Of a stretch of 64,000 bases of DNA, positions 25,001 to 40,000 are shown piece after piece. Within the stretch, counting starts at the first letter, position 1. Each line of letters starts with the position of its first letter. The position numbers and the translations under genes are program-made. The notes beneath the pieces were generated by a model. The model had not been told where the DNA came from. It searched no databases and saw nothing but the letters and a program-made list of their open reading frames with translations. The stretch lies in NCBI GenBank assembly GCA_032209605.1, contig JASFXZ010000160.1, forward strand, positions 1 to 64,000, written 5' to 3'. Source of the stretch: Mactromeris polynyma. Its lineage: Eukaryota; Mollusca; Bivalvia; Venerida; Mactridae.

Positions 25001-28000
25001 AACTAGGATTTACCTGAGTAGCAGAGTGGGAGGCTGGTTCCGCCAGATGACATCTGATGAACTCATGAGCTTTAGAGATGGACACATTAGCTGGAAGTTC
25101 TGGTTTTCTTGGAATGTCAATATCCGATACTTTAGAACTGGTTTTCCTGTGTCCAGTCTTCATACTGTATGATACAACAAAACATGGCGGATTCATTAGT
25201 AGGGTTTTTACCTTTGGTTACCTGGAACTCAACTAACTGGTCCAAATATTCAACGGTAAACCATTTCATGAGGTATCAGTATAATGTTATTCTCACTTAT
25301 GATGGTTAACAATAGAATTCCTGGCAATTGTTTGCTACAGGAATACCATAAACTTAAACAACCTTAGAAATTTCTTCCAAATTCTTTCCCGAACAACCTA
25401 CAACAACATTTCTTCCTGTCAGAAATTCTAAAACTCCCATTGCTAAGCAACAAAATATAATATATCACATACAGGTAATCAGAGAACTTCTCAACTCCTC
25501 TATTTGAGACTACATATATCTCACAGTACAGGCTATTCAAGATAAATAACACTTACATATAGTGGACATCAATTCAGATAGAGATATCGTCTCAAGAGCA
25601 ACAGCCAATGGCGTGGATTCCACTAGATGCTGAATCTCAAGGGTCATTTTGATAATTTTTTACTTCATTTTACAATTTTATAGCCAAATTACCTATAATA
25701 TAGTGAAAAATTGCCCGTTCAGCCAGAATCCTTAGAGACAAAATGTGGCTTTTTGGAAATTCCAGGGATCAAAGGGTCAACTCCAGGGTTAAATGGAACT
25801 CCGGAGAAGAAATGCAATATTCGGCTGTGGTTGAGAGGTTGTTGCTCAAGAGAGGGTCACTCCAGAAAGGTTGCACTGTTTACAAAAATGACTTTTCACC
25901 AACCTAAAATGTGCAGACCAGTAAATTTCTTCAGGAAAATATCTCCTCATTTCACATTTGGACCCAATCTCAGTTTCTAAATACGGAAGTTGATACTTAA
26001 TGTATGGTGATGTAGATAATATGGAATTATCTAACGCTTTCTTAAACTTGGTCCTGAAAAATAAAAATATTAAATGTTAGTACAAATGTACATGTATAAC
26101 ATATTTAGCCTGTACAAACCTGTATGTTGCTGTAAACTACAAATGTACTACACAACCAGTGTATGAACCATCAATAGGTTTGGTTTTCACAGTGTTATGG
26201 TTTCTAATATTGAACTTCATTTCAAATTAAAAGATACCATTTTTTGACATGCTTAATGTAATTTGACAACAGGCCCTAATCTTTTTGATTACACAACATT
26301 ATGCCAATTTCTAATCGTGGAGTCTTGAAAAAGAAATACAAAAATACCTCTTATCTTTCATGCAGTCAATAAAACTATCCAGGCCATCTCGATTTAAGAT
26401 GGATATTTTTTAACAAAACTTTTGTCTGGTTTAGACAGAATTCTGGTTTCCTTAAAGCTTATATTGTATATGTAACCATCTCATTTAACACTCAGAAGTA
26501 AACATTGTCGGGTAACCAATGGTGATCTACAGAACTCTTAGTAGGTTGTGTGTCAATGAGCACCCACAATTGTGTTTCATTCTTTGTTGTAAACAACAGA
26601 GTGATTACAAGAACCGAGACAATCTTCACAGTAAATTGCTGTAAGGTTTTCAAATGAGTCCTGTTTCTGCTTGTTTTAAACCATTTTACAATGTTATGGG
26701 GATTCACTGTAAAGTTTGACCTGCAGTGACTAAGGGATACTGGAATGACTAGACAAAGTTGATTTATTAAAACATATCTGTAATTCAACCCTTATGGGAA
26801 CTTAGATTTTCTATTTTATACACAAACATTGATATAATTTTATTGATATATTGTCCATGTACTCAAGATATTGACACAGATTCAGCGATGCATGATACCT
26901 CCAAATACATGGACAAGTTACTAGACAGATCTGATAAACAATGCATATTATAAAATTATAGGAATGAAATTTCCATACCTGTGTGTAACAAGTTGTTCCT
27001 GGAATGTTATTGCACTGGATGACTGGAAAATAGACTCGTCCTTACTAATCTGGTAACTGGACAGAGGATCCGAGTTGTCAGTTAACTGAGTTGTGGCAGA
27101 TCTTCTTATAACTGATGGACTTTTGTCTCGCTTTCCTCCCGAGACATTCCTTCTTCTAAGTTCTACACAACTTGCACTATTGTCAATGTTGCTATTTATA
27201 GTAACAACACCTTGATTGGTTAAATTCAATTTCTCCGACTGGTTCAAAGTTTTTGTGTCACACCTCTCACCAGACTGGTTTTCCTGAAGATCGTTTTCAT
27301 TTACTCTTGGTTCTGCCTCACTATCTAAGGATATATTAATAAATGAGCAAAATCTCTCAGAATCTTCTTCAGCATCTTCATCTACCTTACGCACACTGTC
27401 AACTACATCTAGACCATCATAAATATAAAAGTTGCAAGATTTATCACCAGATGGAACTGCTTTGTCTTTGTTTCGTTTGTTTGTAAGGTTTTCTTCAGTT
27501 ATTTCATTAGCAGATATTTCGCTGGTGTGTTCAGAAGAATTACTTTCAGCAGTTTCTACAGACATTTTACTAGTTACAGCAGTAACAGAATTAACAGCAA
27601 TGTCACTGGCCTCATCTTTTTTGGCCTCTATTAAATCTGTTGAGTTCCTTCCAGAACTTAGGGCACTATTTGTTTCTTTCACCTCCTTTGCATTCTTTGA
27701 AGGTTTGAATTCATCTAAATCAAAGTCAATATCATCCTTAACAGGAGGTTTTAAGAATTCATCCATACAGAAAGCCATCTCTAAACGTGAGTGATAAGAT
27801 GCATAAATCATAAACTGCATTATCTTCTTCACCTAAAATACAAACAATAATGTTGTTTTAATCAGTTTTATGTATCACTATGGAACAAAAGTCACTTAGA
27901 CAAAGTCATGAAAAAACAGGCATCAAAGTAATTAATGTACAAACAAGAGGGCCAAGATTGCCTGAATGAGACAATTTGCATATCTCAGACCAGTTGACTG

Positions 28001-31000
28001 ACATTTCATTAAAATAAATATTCTGACCCAGTTTCAGACAGATCAGGTAGCAAGTGTGCCATTGTGTAACTAGTGACCTATGAGGGGAATATTTTTTTTC
28101 CATGTGGTGAAGGCCGGCTATACTGTTCAATAAAAAACAAATAAATAAAAAAATCTAACTTGCCAATACCATTATACAGTTTCTAAAAAGCTACATGATA
28201 CATTTTCCATTGATTTTAGTAAGAATTGCAGTAAGCTGTATCATGTCTGTTTCACATGAATTGAACAAACAAAAGCAGTTGATGTAAACCTGTCAATCGT
28301 GTTCATTGTTTCAGCTCATTCTGTAATAATGCATGGAACATTCTCGAAATGGCAGGTTAGCTCTTTCCCCAAGTACAGTCAAACCTCGTCTATTCGACAA
28401 CCTTCTATCCGAATACATGGTATCATCCGAAATAAATATCAGGTCCCGATGTATCTTCTTAGTCATGTCAAATTGAAATGGCCTATTTGAAACCATGTAT
28501 TATTTGAAATAAAATTTCAGACCCTATGACTTCGAATGAACGAGGTCCGACTGTATATATATTATACTCATGTACAACCTACCCTTTTAAGTTCTGCAAC
28601 ACTACCTCCTCTGAGTGCCACGGCACAGCCAAGATGATTGGCACAACCATCGAAGTAAAGCATATTTTTTGAGGTTCCACATGGCAATGTAAATGAACGC
28701 ACAGAAAATGTGTGACAGAATCCTAGCTTCACACCTCGCACCAGGCTCTCAATGGATGATACGATATCAGTGACTAGAAAACGCGACAGACGAGCCATCA
28801 CAGTCTGCAAAACATAGAAAGCTGAATAAAAGTTGTATCTATGTGAACCTACCCCTCAGTGAGAGGAAACAAGGGCCCTAACTCTGCAATGCTTGGACTG
28901 AGACTAAAAATATATCATTCTTTATATATGGTATTATTTATATACAAGTACAAAAAGAAACACCACTGACATAACATACAAACCCGACTTACTCTACTTC
29001 TATAAAAGGTAAAACAAATATGTAGTACACAATCAAAATTTTATTCATCTCTAAACAAATGCCACAAAAAGAAGTATCAATATAAAACCCTTGAATTAAT
29101 TAAACGTTTTAACTTATATGCTGCATTTTCAAAGTATGAGCAAAAATTATAAGGTAAAATTTCCCTTCTTCTTTGCACTGAGAGTATATTACACTCCAAA
29201 GTGATGTTTATCAAGTTTCATTATAATCTGTTTGCTATGAGGAAGTAGATGTGCCAAAAATACTCTGCATCTGACCACATGGCCATACATAAGATGTCTT
29301 CAGTATACCCCCTTGTAGGAATATAAATATGCGCACACAAGTTTAATGTGATGTGCTTGTAGATTAATTTCATCTTCAACAGATATTTCACATAAAAATT
29401 CTAACTGCAATTTTCAAACATCTCTGATTCTTAACAAATATTTCATCATTTGCTGTTTTCCCAACAAGTGAGCTTTTAGTGATAAATGATTTTTTGTGCT
29501 GTTATAATATCAACAGCATCAAATTCTTTAGGTCACAAATCTGATTCTGTGGACCAGTCTAAAATCCCAAGCCTCTGATTGGTTGGTTTCGATCACAGGG
29601 TTAAATTTGTCCAATCACAAAGCTTCATGATATGACTGGTTCAAGACTCATTTATGAACTTGAGCCCTGATTTACTTACTGGTTTCACATTGTAGATTAA
29701 AGTAATGCCAGCTTTCAGCAGAAAATCTTGAGCCAACCGTGACACTGACTTCTCCACCACAAGTACGTCAGGTTTCGGTTTTAATGAAGTTATCTTCTTT
29801 ATATTCTTACGTAAAAATTCTTCTTCCTGAAAAATAAATCCATTAGATCACTATTTAATACTACTGCAGATTATTGCGCAAAGTCAAGTCATGTTGCCAA
29901 TAATGTATAAGTTTTGGATATAGTGGCTAATCTGATTGCCACTTCGAACGTATTCATTTTAATTCTTAATTCACGAAATAGTTAGTTTGTGAGTTTAATA
30001 GAAATAAGAGGAGAGAGGTCAGGTGGCATCAAAAGTCACACCGTGTTCTCAAAGTAATAATATGTCCGTCATGTGATTAATGTCAAATAAACCAAATCTA
30101 AAAACAGGGTAACTACTCTGAAGAGGCTCTTTCAAAGGCCATGACCTCTTTGCAATGACACAAAAAAAATTTCTTGAGGTAAGATATAAAAAATTATTAT
30201 CAATTTCACCTCTTTACAGCAACAACCTCTCCACAATAGCTAAACTGTTTATAACTAAAAGGAAGTTGCTCTAGAGTGGTTAGACTTTAAATTAAGTTTA
30301 TAGCCTATTAAGAGAGTTCAAGCAACCATGTTTTGCATAGCAACCAAATCAGTATAGATCTTAACTTTAGCTCAACAGCTTTGCGTCAATCATGATTGAT
30401 TCAAAGTTTGTTATTCCCGTAGACATCAATACATGTATAAGGACACTTCATTTAACAGTGGAAATGAATATACATGTACTCAGTTTTCTGATGAATATTA
30501 AAGTTCAAGGCAGAGTCAAAATACCATCAGTATAAATATGTGATTTATTGCAATGCCAATTTGAATTAAAGACTTCTCAAAACGAAATGTAAAAAACTGT
30601 CAGATTCCAAAAATAAAGTACTGGCAAATTCAAAGTGATCGTTAGAGTATCAAATGTGTGAATCAAATAATAACCTGAAGAATTTGTGGTTCTAGGTAGG
30701 ACATTTTGTTCTCTACTCTCTGATATTCAATGGACCCGTGTAACAATAACACCGATGGATTGGTGATATGATGCAACATCTTCTTATGTGCAATATTCTT
30801 GGTGAAGATCACTCCATGTACGATGGTCGTTTGTTCTCGGTTCCCACCTGGAATCTGTATACAAATAGTACATAAACAGAAAGGCTGGCAACCAGTTGAA
30901 TAAAAAATACAAGAAGTAACATAACAGGGGGGGCTGAGATGGCCACATATTGCACATCTGAGTTGAAACTGCATTACTCTGCAATGAATTGGAAACTTGA

Positions 31001-34000
31001 AATAGATCACATAGTACGGGTGAGATCACACAAATGTACTGTGATATGATACCTAACACCCTATACCACTCTCATGATACACTTTGTATCACCATACACC
31101 ACATTCACAGATTGACATAATCATTCAAAATGCTGTACTTATTATCATTAATGGTAATGAAACAATACTTAAAGGCCTAAGAGAAGAACATTTAATTCAT
31201 AAGACTGACTACAAGAAGACAGAGACTGATTAGAACAAATTTAAATAAGGAAAAACTATAACAACAATCAATGTTGAGCCCCATATATGGTGCTTGTCAA
31301 TGAATAAAATGTATAAACATGAGTGAGTAAGGGTTGCGCTTGAATTGTGAAGCATCCCTGCATAGATAAATTGTCTCACCCATATCACAAAGGCATACAT
31401 ATCTATTATCATTATCAATATCCCCTATGAAATGATCTGGGATGCCAACAGTGAAGTGTGAAAAAAGAAGAAAATTTGGCTGTGGGTCAAGGGGCCGCGT
31501 ATGTAGGGGACCAGGGACAAAGTCCCCTGAAGAAAATGCATTTTCCTTGAAACTTTTGCTGTAATACAAAGAACTTTGCTTCTGATGTAAAAAACCAATG
31601 TCATTCTGGTATTGACAGACAACTTACTTTCAACTTTCATAAGTTATGCCATGCCCTTATCATTCTTATTGTACAATCGTGTTACAATGTGCGCATGTTA
31701 ATCTGATGTTTCAGCAGTGGGTGCACAATGAACTAGAGCAAGTTTTAAATAAAATGAATAGTAGTAGACAAGTTGGTCTTACCACTAGAATAATACCTAG
31801 GATTACACTTTTTGTCTAAATATGTAAACACGGGTGACGAAATCCTGGTTGAGAATCAAAATAATGATATAAACCATTTTTCATAAATCAAGGGCACATA
31901 ACTCAAAGACTGCCTTGCTAAAAATAATAAAATGAAAGACATTAGAATTTAATCCAGCAAACCTTATTAATATGGACATATCTCCTGATATCCATATCGT
32001 CGTTCTGTTTGACATCTGGCTTCACAAACAGACTGACTCTGTCAGCAGTAGAGATGATGATATCCGACCAGCCACTCGACACATTCTCCTCATGTAACAA
32101 TTGTTTGGTTAATGTTGTTAATTGTTCATGATGCTCTTTCCTAAAATAAAACAAGTAAATAAAATAAAGTAAAATGAAGGGAGATAATTCCAACAGAAGG
32201 TACAGTAGAGTTACAGTTCTTGCAAACTTCTCATTCAATTTCCATGGTCTTTTCTTTCGATATTTTACAAAATCAAAACCAAAGTTTTGGAATTACGCCC
32301 CTGACAGAAGTGTAACAGATGGAAACATTGACAGAGAACACTACCAGAGTTCACTTGCCTTTGGAGGGAGATAACAAGCGTACCTAAAGTATCGCATAGA
32401 TAAACATATCACATGACAAAAGTATTTCCCATTCAATATACAATGTTATTATACTAGTTTATTATCAATCTGAGAGAAAAAACAACATTAGATTCCTATC
32501 GACATGCCTGAAATCCCTCCCCCACTCCCCCCACCCCCCCCACCTCTGATGATTTTACATCAAGGAAGTCCATGATTTGCACATGAGACTGTAACATGAA
32601 TTACTTACTGCAGTTTGTCAAAGGTTTCCTGTTCCTGGGAATCATCACTTGAGAAATTTAGGGTTCTCCATGACCTTGTGACCTCTTCAGTTCCCATTGA
32701 CTTTTCGGTCTCAGAATTTCCATCAAATATTGGATCGACATCATCAGTTTCCATTAAATTCTGTCGGGGAAGAGGCTCGTCAAAATGACGCTCTTCAACT
32801 ATGAAGGTACAAAATTACAAAATGATGCAAGTCTTAAGGAATATAGCAGAAAATCATGTATAATTTAATAAGAACTATTTTAAAGAGCTAAATTTCAATC
32901 ATTTAAGCAGAGTTAAGTATATTGTTCCTAAAACAACACTTCACTCAGAAATAGTACAAAACTCAATATTTACATTATATCCACAAAATTTATCATCATC
33001 ATTACAACCAGAGAACAAATATGAAAACAATGTTGATAACTACAATCAATCATAAAGAAAACAGTCAGAGTATGTTTAATATACATGTATATCATAAACC
33101 ACATTATTTCTATTTTTTACTGATGCATAAATACACCAATGTAAAACAAACACATGATGTCAACAAGGAAGATATAAATGGGATATTCCACTGTACTAAA
33201 CTTGACAGTGGTCCAACTTTATGTCGAGGACGGTAGCATACTGTATTACCATACTATCGCCAACTCGGCGGTAGGCCCTGTCGAAGATAGCTCTGTCATT
33301 TTTTCGCCTTTTTTCGACATTGTTGGTCGGTTTGTTAATGTTTGTTGCTTTCTCTATTCGCAGCAGAAAATTTCAAGGGTAATGTACCAAAATATATCTT
33401 TTTCAGGGAGTTTTTTGGTTGTTACAAATTCAAGTAGTTTTCAAGGTGAAGGCATCAATTTCAAGGACTTTTCAAGACCTGTGCGAACCTTGTCTTCAAC
33501 CTTGACATTATAACAATAACAGATTCCCATCAACTAGAACTGTTTATAAAATATTATGTGATAAAGCAGCTAGTATATTAGAGAAATAAGCAGGGTGACC
33601 TTGACCTTTGTCATATACCATTAGCTAGTTATCAACCAATGGAGTGTGATGCCCTTAGATAAAAGATTGACCATTAATAAGGCAGAGAACAAAATTGTTT
33701 ATAGACAGAGATAGAACAACAGACATACTAAAATAGGCAAGCTATCATAGAAATCCTCATACTACACATCTCCAACATCATATATCACACAAATTTATCT
33801 ATTGTAAGTCATACATCATTATATTTACATTTTTCCATTGAAACCTGTTAATAAATGAAAACCTTCAACTAACCCCTAATATGACCCCTAGAGTCCTCAG
33901 AAAGGTCACTGAAACCCTGACTTGACCCTAAGTCACCATCTCTGTGAAATGCCCCAGCAACATCTAAAACAGAATGATTATAATTATAATTAGTTATGTA

Positions 34001-37000
34001 ATAATTTGTCATGGCAAATAAGAATTATAAGTCCATCCATTTGATAAAAAACATTTGTTTGTTATGCCGTATCTCTAACCACAATATACAGACGGACCTC
34101 GTTTATTCCACAACCTTCTATCCGAATACTCGGTTTCATCCAAAATAAATATCGGGTCCCGATGTATCTTCTCCTTCTATAGGCACTTCAAACTGAATTG
34201 GGCTATTTTAACCATGTATTATTTGAAATAAAATTTTGGACCTGATGAATTCGAATGAACGAGGTCTGACTGTATGTGGTAGGTAGACTTTTCAACATGA
34301 AATTCCTGTACATAGGAGCAATAAAAGTATGGTGGATTGGTTAGGTACACCAAACAAACAATTTTCTATGAATGGCCTATGTTGAATATTCAGTAAAACT
34401 AATCAAATAAATTTATTTCAGCCTCAAGCCAAATCATGGAATTTGAAGACACCTAAAAGTCGACAATCCCATTCTGGAAACAAGGGCAAAATAAACAGCA
34501 AAATAAAAATCCATAAGATGATCCGAGGGTTCAGTGCAAGACTTTCGTAACTCCTATATAAATACATAGGAGTTACCATAGTCTTGTGTTGAACCGTCCA
34601 TCCTTCAAAAATATCAATCTGCAGTATTTCTTTCAACAAATTTTGTGATGCGTCATTTTTTTTAGCTGGTTTTCTACTTTTAGCCAGGAATTAAAATTTT
34701 GGTCGGGAATAACTAAAATATATCAGTAGGAGCCAAGTTTGATAGGTCAGTGAGCTATCACAATCAAACATTTAAAAAAAAAAATAGTCAGACAAAATAA
34801 TAACTAAATAATTTCTAGAAAAAAATTCAGACATAACAACAATAACAAAAAGATCAGGAAAATTCTATATAAAAAATAACATGTCAATGAAAAAATCTAC
34901 AGATCATTTAGTGTTATTTTTTCCATTCCATTATTTCTACACATAATGACATTACCTTTTCTCAGTGGAGAAACATACAACATGGTTCAGTATCACCGAG
35001 TACTGTAAACAGTTCTCCTATCACATTTATGGTACATTCATTTATATGTAAACCTTTAATCCATTCACAATCCAAATAAAGCTGTCCACATAAATGCTTA
35101 AGAGTTAACCTTTAAAATCAATAAAAAAAATTAAAAAATCACATCTGGATAATCCATAATTGTTTAACAATTCAAAGAAATTTTTAAAGGCAGTCAGCAC
35201 TTTCAAGATTGTTTATAGTAGTTTAACTATTGTAACTTAATCATAGTAAAAAAGCAGTAAACACAGTTTTGTGCTGCACTTGCACTTTCCACTTTGATCA
35301 CAACTTGAATTCATGTTGTTTACAATAATAAAGTTAAAATGTTAATCTTAAAGCTCAATCATGAATGTAAATATTTGTAATTTTAAATCTTATCAAACAG
35401 CCTATGACATAAGTGTTGTCTGAAATGGGCACATTTAATTAATACTGTAAATAACATTGAAGTGGTGAGAACTTTATTTTGCAAAATAGTCTCATTTTTA
35501 CATTTTCAATTACTTAACCATATACTCTCCCAGCAACAAATTTCCCCTCACCCAAGTCATTATTTAAGCAAAGCGTGAGGTTAGTCATATCTAAGCATGT
35601 TTACCATGTGCTACACTCCCAAGCATTGAAAGCGAATGTGTTACACCAAACATAAACTACACATAACCACTTGTTTACTGGTGTCAGGTACATGTTTCTG
35701 ATACAGCCGGTATTAATTTTGTTGACACAATGTTGAATTCGATGTACACAATAATTCTGATATGACCTTTGAAATAAATTTGTATGATTTAGGTAAAATC
35801 AGGCAGTCACCAATGAATACTGACACACAGTATGCTGCATATTTACCGTAAATAGTAACAATAGGAAAATATGAATCAATAGATGAAATCCGGAATTCAC
35901 AAAAACATGAGTTTTTACCAGCCGTACAAACAAAATATAATCTTAGATCCATTGAAGTTCAGTCAGACGTTAAATCCTGTCTTTGTTTTCATTGTGGTTC
36001 AAGCACGGTGTTAACAGTACATTGTTGTTTGTACTGCAGGATTAGTGGGAAATTCCATATGTATACCAATCCGGAGTATGTCTATTTACAGGTCTCAGAC
36101 ACCAGGTGAGTGTGTTATGTCGAAGACTGCAATGAAAGCAGTACTGTAAAATCATTTTATGGCCACAAATGCCAAGCTATAAGGTACAACACGACCCAAG
36201 TTTACAGTATGGGAGCATTTGTTAGATTGCAAAATAAATGTAATTATCCTAACCTGTGCCATCTTTGTTGATCACTGAAAGAATTGACAAATTGAAATAC
36301 AAAAATATAATGACTGGCTGACTAAAAAGCCATTTTTAAATGAGATGTTTTAAAAAAGCAAGAGTTTATTTTTTTAAGATCAAGTACAGTAAAACATCAC
36401 TTAAAAAGACCACCTCAGTAAAAAGACCACCTCAGCAAAAAGACCACCTCAGTAAAAAGACCACCTCAGTAAAAAGACCACCTCAGTAAAAAGAACACCT
36501 CAGTAAAAAGACCACCTCAGTAAAAAGAACACCTCAGTAAAAAGACAACCTCAGTAAAAAGACCACCTCAGGAAAAATAACACCTCAGTAAAAAGACCAC
36601 CTCAGTAAAAAGAACACCTCAGTAAAAAGAACACCTCAGTAAAAAGAACACCTCAGTAAAAAGACCACCTCAGTAAAAAGAACACCTCAGTAAAAAGAAC
36701 ACCTCAGTAAAAAGACCACCTCAGTAAAAAGACCACCTCAGTAAAAAGAACACCTCAGTAAAAAGAACACCTCAGTAAAAAGAACACCTCAGTAAAAAGA
36801 ACACCTCAGTAAAAAGAACACCTCAGTAAAAAGACCACCTCAGTAAAAAGAACACCTCAGTAAAAAGAACACCTCAGTAAAAAGAACACCTCAGTAAAAA
36901 GAACACCTCAGTAAAAAGACAACCATGAAATTAAGACCACAATTTTCAAGTCCATTTTCTCTGTTTTGCTCTTTATTCAACCTCAATATAAAGACTACCT

Positions 37001-40000
37001 CAATAAGAAGACTAGTTTAAGGGTCCAATGGTGGTCATATTAGCGAGGTTTTACTGTAAATAAGTAAGATTTTATTTCTTTATAAAATCCACAATAAATT
37101 CAAAGCTTCCCTATCAATACAGAGTCACAAGAATTGTGCACCAAACCAATGAGATATACCACTGAAAAGGGTTGAAAATAAATTTAATATTAATCATGCC
37201 TAGAGTACAATACGAGGGTTCAGTGCAAGACTACGGCAACTGTTATATAAATACATAGGAGTTACGATAGTCTTGAGTTGAACCCTCGAAATTATTATAA
37301 TTAATACATCACTGATATGGGAATGATAAATACTGTTATAATCAATTTCTCACTTCATTTATCAACAATTAACGCACAAAACTATGATAACATACGTGAT
37401 AGGGATGCAATGTACTAAAGCAAGGCCACTACCCTATGAGACACAGATTCTGACTTACTTCCATGTAAAATGGTTTGAAGTGGTCAATGACTTGAACATT
37501 ATATTACATTATTAGTAAAACAGAAAATTAGTTAGTTAATAATTAAGTAAAATACTTATTCAGACTTATACTTTCTTATAAACTGACCTAATCACAATAT
37601 TTAACATTATTGTGGATACAGACTACATGTATAATCAAGCTACAAAAAAGCTAGAACCATAATAATAAGAAATACGTTTTTATAAATGCAGCCATACTAA
37701 TTTCTGGTTGACAAAATACTACGTTAATGGACTAATTTATTGAGTGATTTGATTTTTTTACAATTAAAATATGCCATTGACAGTTGACCTAACCAGTGCC
37801 TCTATGTTCCCTCCCTGTACTGACCTAACCAGTGCTTCTATGTTCCCTCACTGTACTGACCTAACCAGTGCTTCTATGTTCCCTCACTGTACTGACCTAA
37901 CCAGTGCTTCTATGTTCCCTCACTGTACTGACCTAACCAGTGCTTCCATGTACCCTCACTGTACTGACCTAACCAGTGCTTCTATGTACCCTCACTGTAC
38001 TGACCTAACCAGTGCTTCCATGTACCCTCACTGTACTGACCTAACCAGTGCTTCTATGTTCCCTCACTGTACTGACCTAACCAGTGCTTCTATGTTCCCT
38101 CACTGTACTGACCTAACCAGTGCTTCTATGTTCCCTCACTGTACTGACCTAACCAGTGCTTCTATGTTCCCTCACTGTACTGACCTAACCAGTGCTTCTA
38201 TGTACCCTCACTGTACTGACCTAACCAGTGCTTCTATGTTCCCTCACTGTACTGACCTAACCAGTGCTTCTATGTTCCCTCACTGTACTGACCTAACCAG
38301 TGCTTCTATGTTCCCTCACTGTACTGACCTAACCAGTGATTCTATGTACCCTCACTGTACTGACCTAACCAGTGCTTCTATGTTCCCTCACTGTACTGAC
38401 CTAACCAGTGCTTCTATGTACCCTCACTGTACTGACCTAACCAGTGCTTCTATGTACCCTCACTGTACTGACCTAACCAGTGCTTCTATGTTCCCTCCCT
38501 GTACTGACCTAACCAGTGCTTCTATGTTCCCTCACTGTACTGACCTAACCAGTGCTTCTATGTTCCCCCACTGTACTGACCTAACCAGTGCTTCTATGTT
38601 CCCTCCCTGTACTGACCTAACCAGTGCTTCTATGTTCCCTCACTGTACTGACCTAACCAGTGCTTCTATGTTCCCTCACTGTACTGACCTAACCAGTGCA
38701 TCTATGTACCCTCACTGTACTGACCTAACCAGTGCTTCTATGTTCCCTCACTGTACTGACCTAACCAGTGCTTCTATGTTCCCTCACTGTACTGACCTAA
38801 CCAGTGCTTCTATGTTCCCTCACTGTACTGACCTAACCAGTGCTTCTATGTACCCTCACTGTACTGACCTAACCAGTGCTTCTATGTTCCCTCACTGTAC
38901 TGACCTAACCAGTGCTTCTATGTTCCCTCACTGTACTGACCTAACCAGTGCTTCTATGTTCCCTCACTGTACTGACCTAACCAGTGATTCTATGTACCCT
39001 CACTGTACTGACCTAACCAGTGCTTCTATGTTCCCTCACTGTACTGACCTAACCAGTGCTTCTATGTACCCTCACTGTACTGACCTAACCAGTGCTTCTA
39101 TGTACCCTCACTGTACTGACCTAACCAGTGCTTCTATGTTCCCTCCCTGTACTGACCTAACCAGTGCTTCTATGTTCCCTCACTGTACTGACCTAACCAG
39201 TGCTTCTATGTTCCCCCACTGTACTGACCTAACCAGTGCTTCTATGTTCCCTCCCTGTACTGACCTAACCAGTGCTTCTATGTTCCCTCACTGTACTGAC
39301 CTAACCAGTGCTTCTATGTTCCCTCACTGTACTGACCTAACCAGTGCATCTATGTACCCTCACTGTACTGACCTAACCAGTGCTTCTATGTTCCCTCACT
39401 GTACTGACCTATTCTTTGTAAACAACTTCCCAACATGAATCAGAATTCAAGGACAGATGTATTTGGTGGTCATTCCTTCAGTCAAATAATAGCAGAGAAT
39501 ATACAGCACAGTCAGGATTCAAACCATTAACCAGAAATGGAAGACTGTAACAACTTAGCTAAGATACCCTTAATGGGTTAATAACAAATCTACTGGTACC
39601 TGTTATCTTTATTCTGGTATAATTAAAACAAAGGTGTAACAAAATAAAACAGAATATAATTCCAGAACTATCAAACACAATGATATAAAAGGTATATCTA
39701 TTTTCCTGTATCATGCTGAAATAACTTGGGTTGGTAGGTTAGACTTTTTTTATATACTGTGGAACTGTAAATCATGAAATAAGATGTGAGGCGGTCTGAT
39801 TATAATGTAAAAATATGGAAGACAAAAATCTGGTTTAATTAATGAGGTGGTCTTAACTTCAATGTGATCTTTAAGTGAAGTTTCACTAAATTTTAGTCTG
39901 ACAAAGTTTTCCTGAAATTATTCAAACAAATGTATAAGAACAGAGATCGCTATCCCTGTCTGACTTTTGGAATATTCAGCAGCAAAAAAAATGTGTTCAG

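Noticed and set aside
25711..25980. An 89-residue plus-strand open frame
   Set aside because: It overlaps PIKFYVE exon 18 on the opposite strand and is a shadow of it.
33178..33513. A 111-residue plus-strand open frame with FSPFFDIVGRFVNV
   Set aside because: No family match by eye; its intronic position and codon content look random, so it was not called a gene.
37771..39438. A 555-codon open frame of DLTSASMFPHCT repeats
   Set aside because: It is entirely minisatellite plus a few flanking codons, lies antisense in a PIKFYVE intron, and shows no codon pattern of selection: changes simply follow repeat variants.
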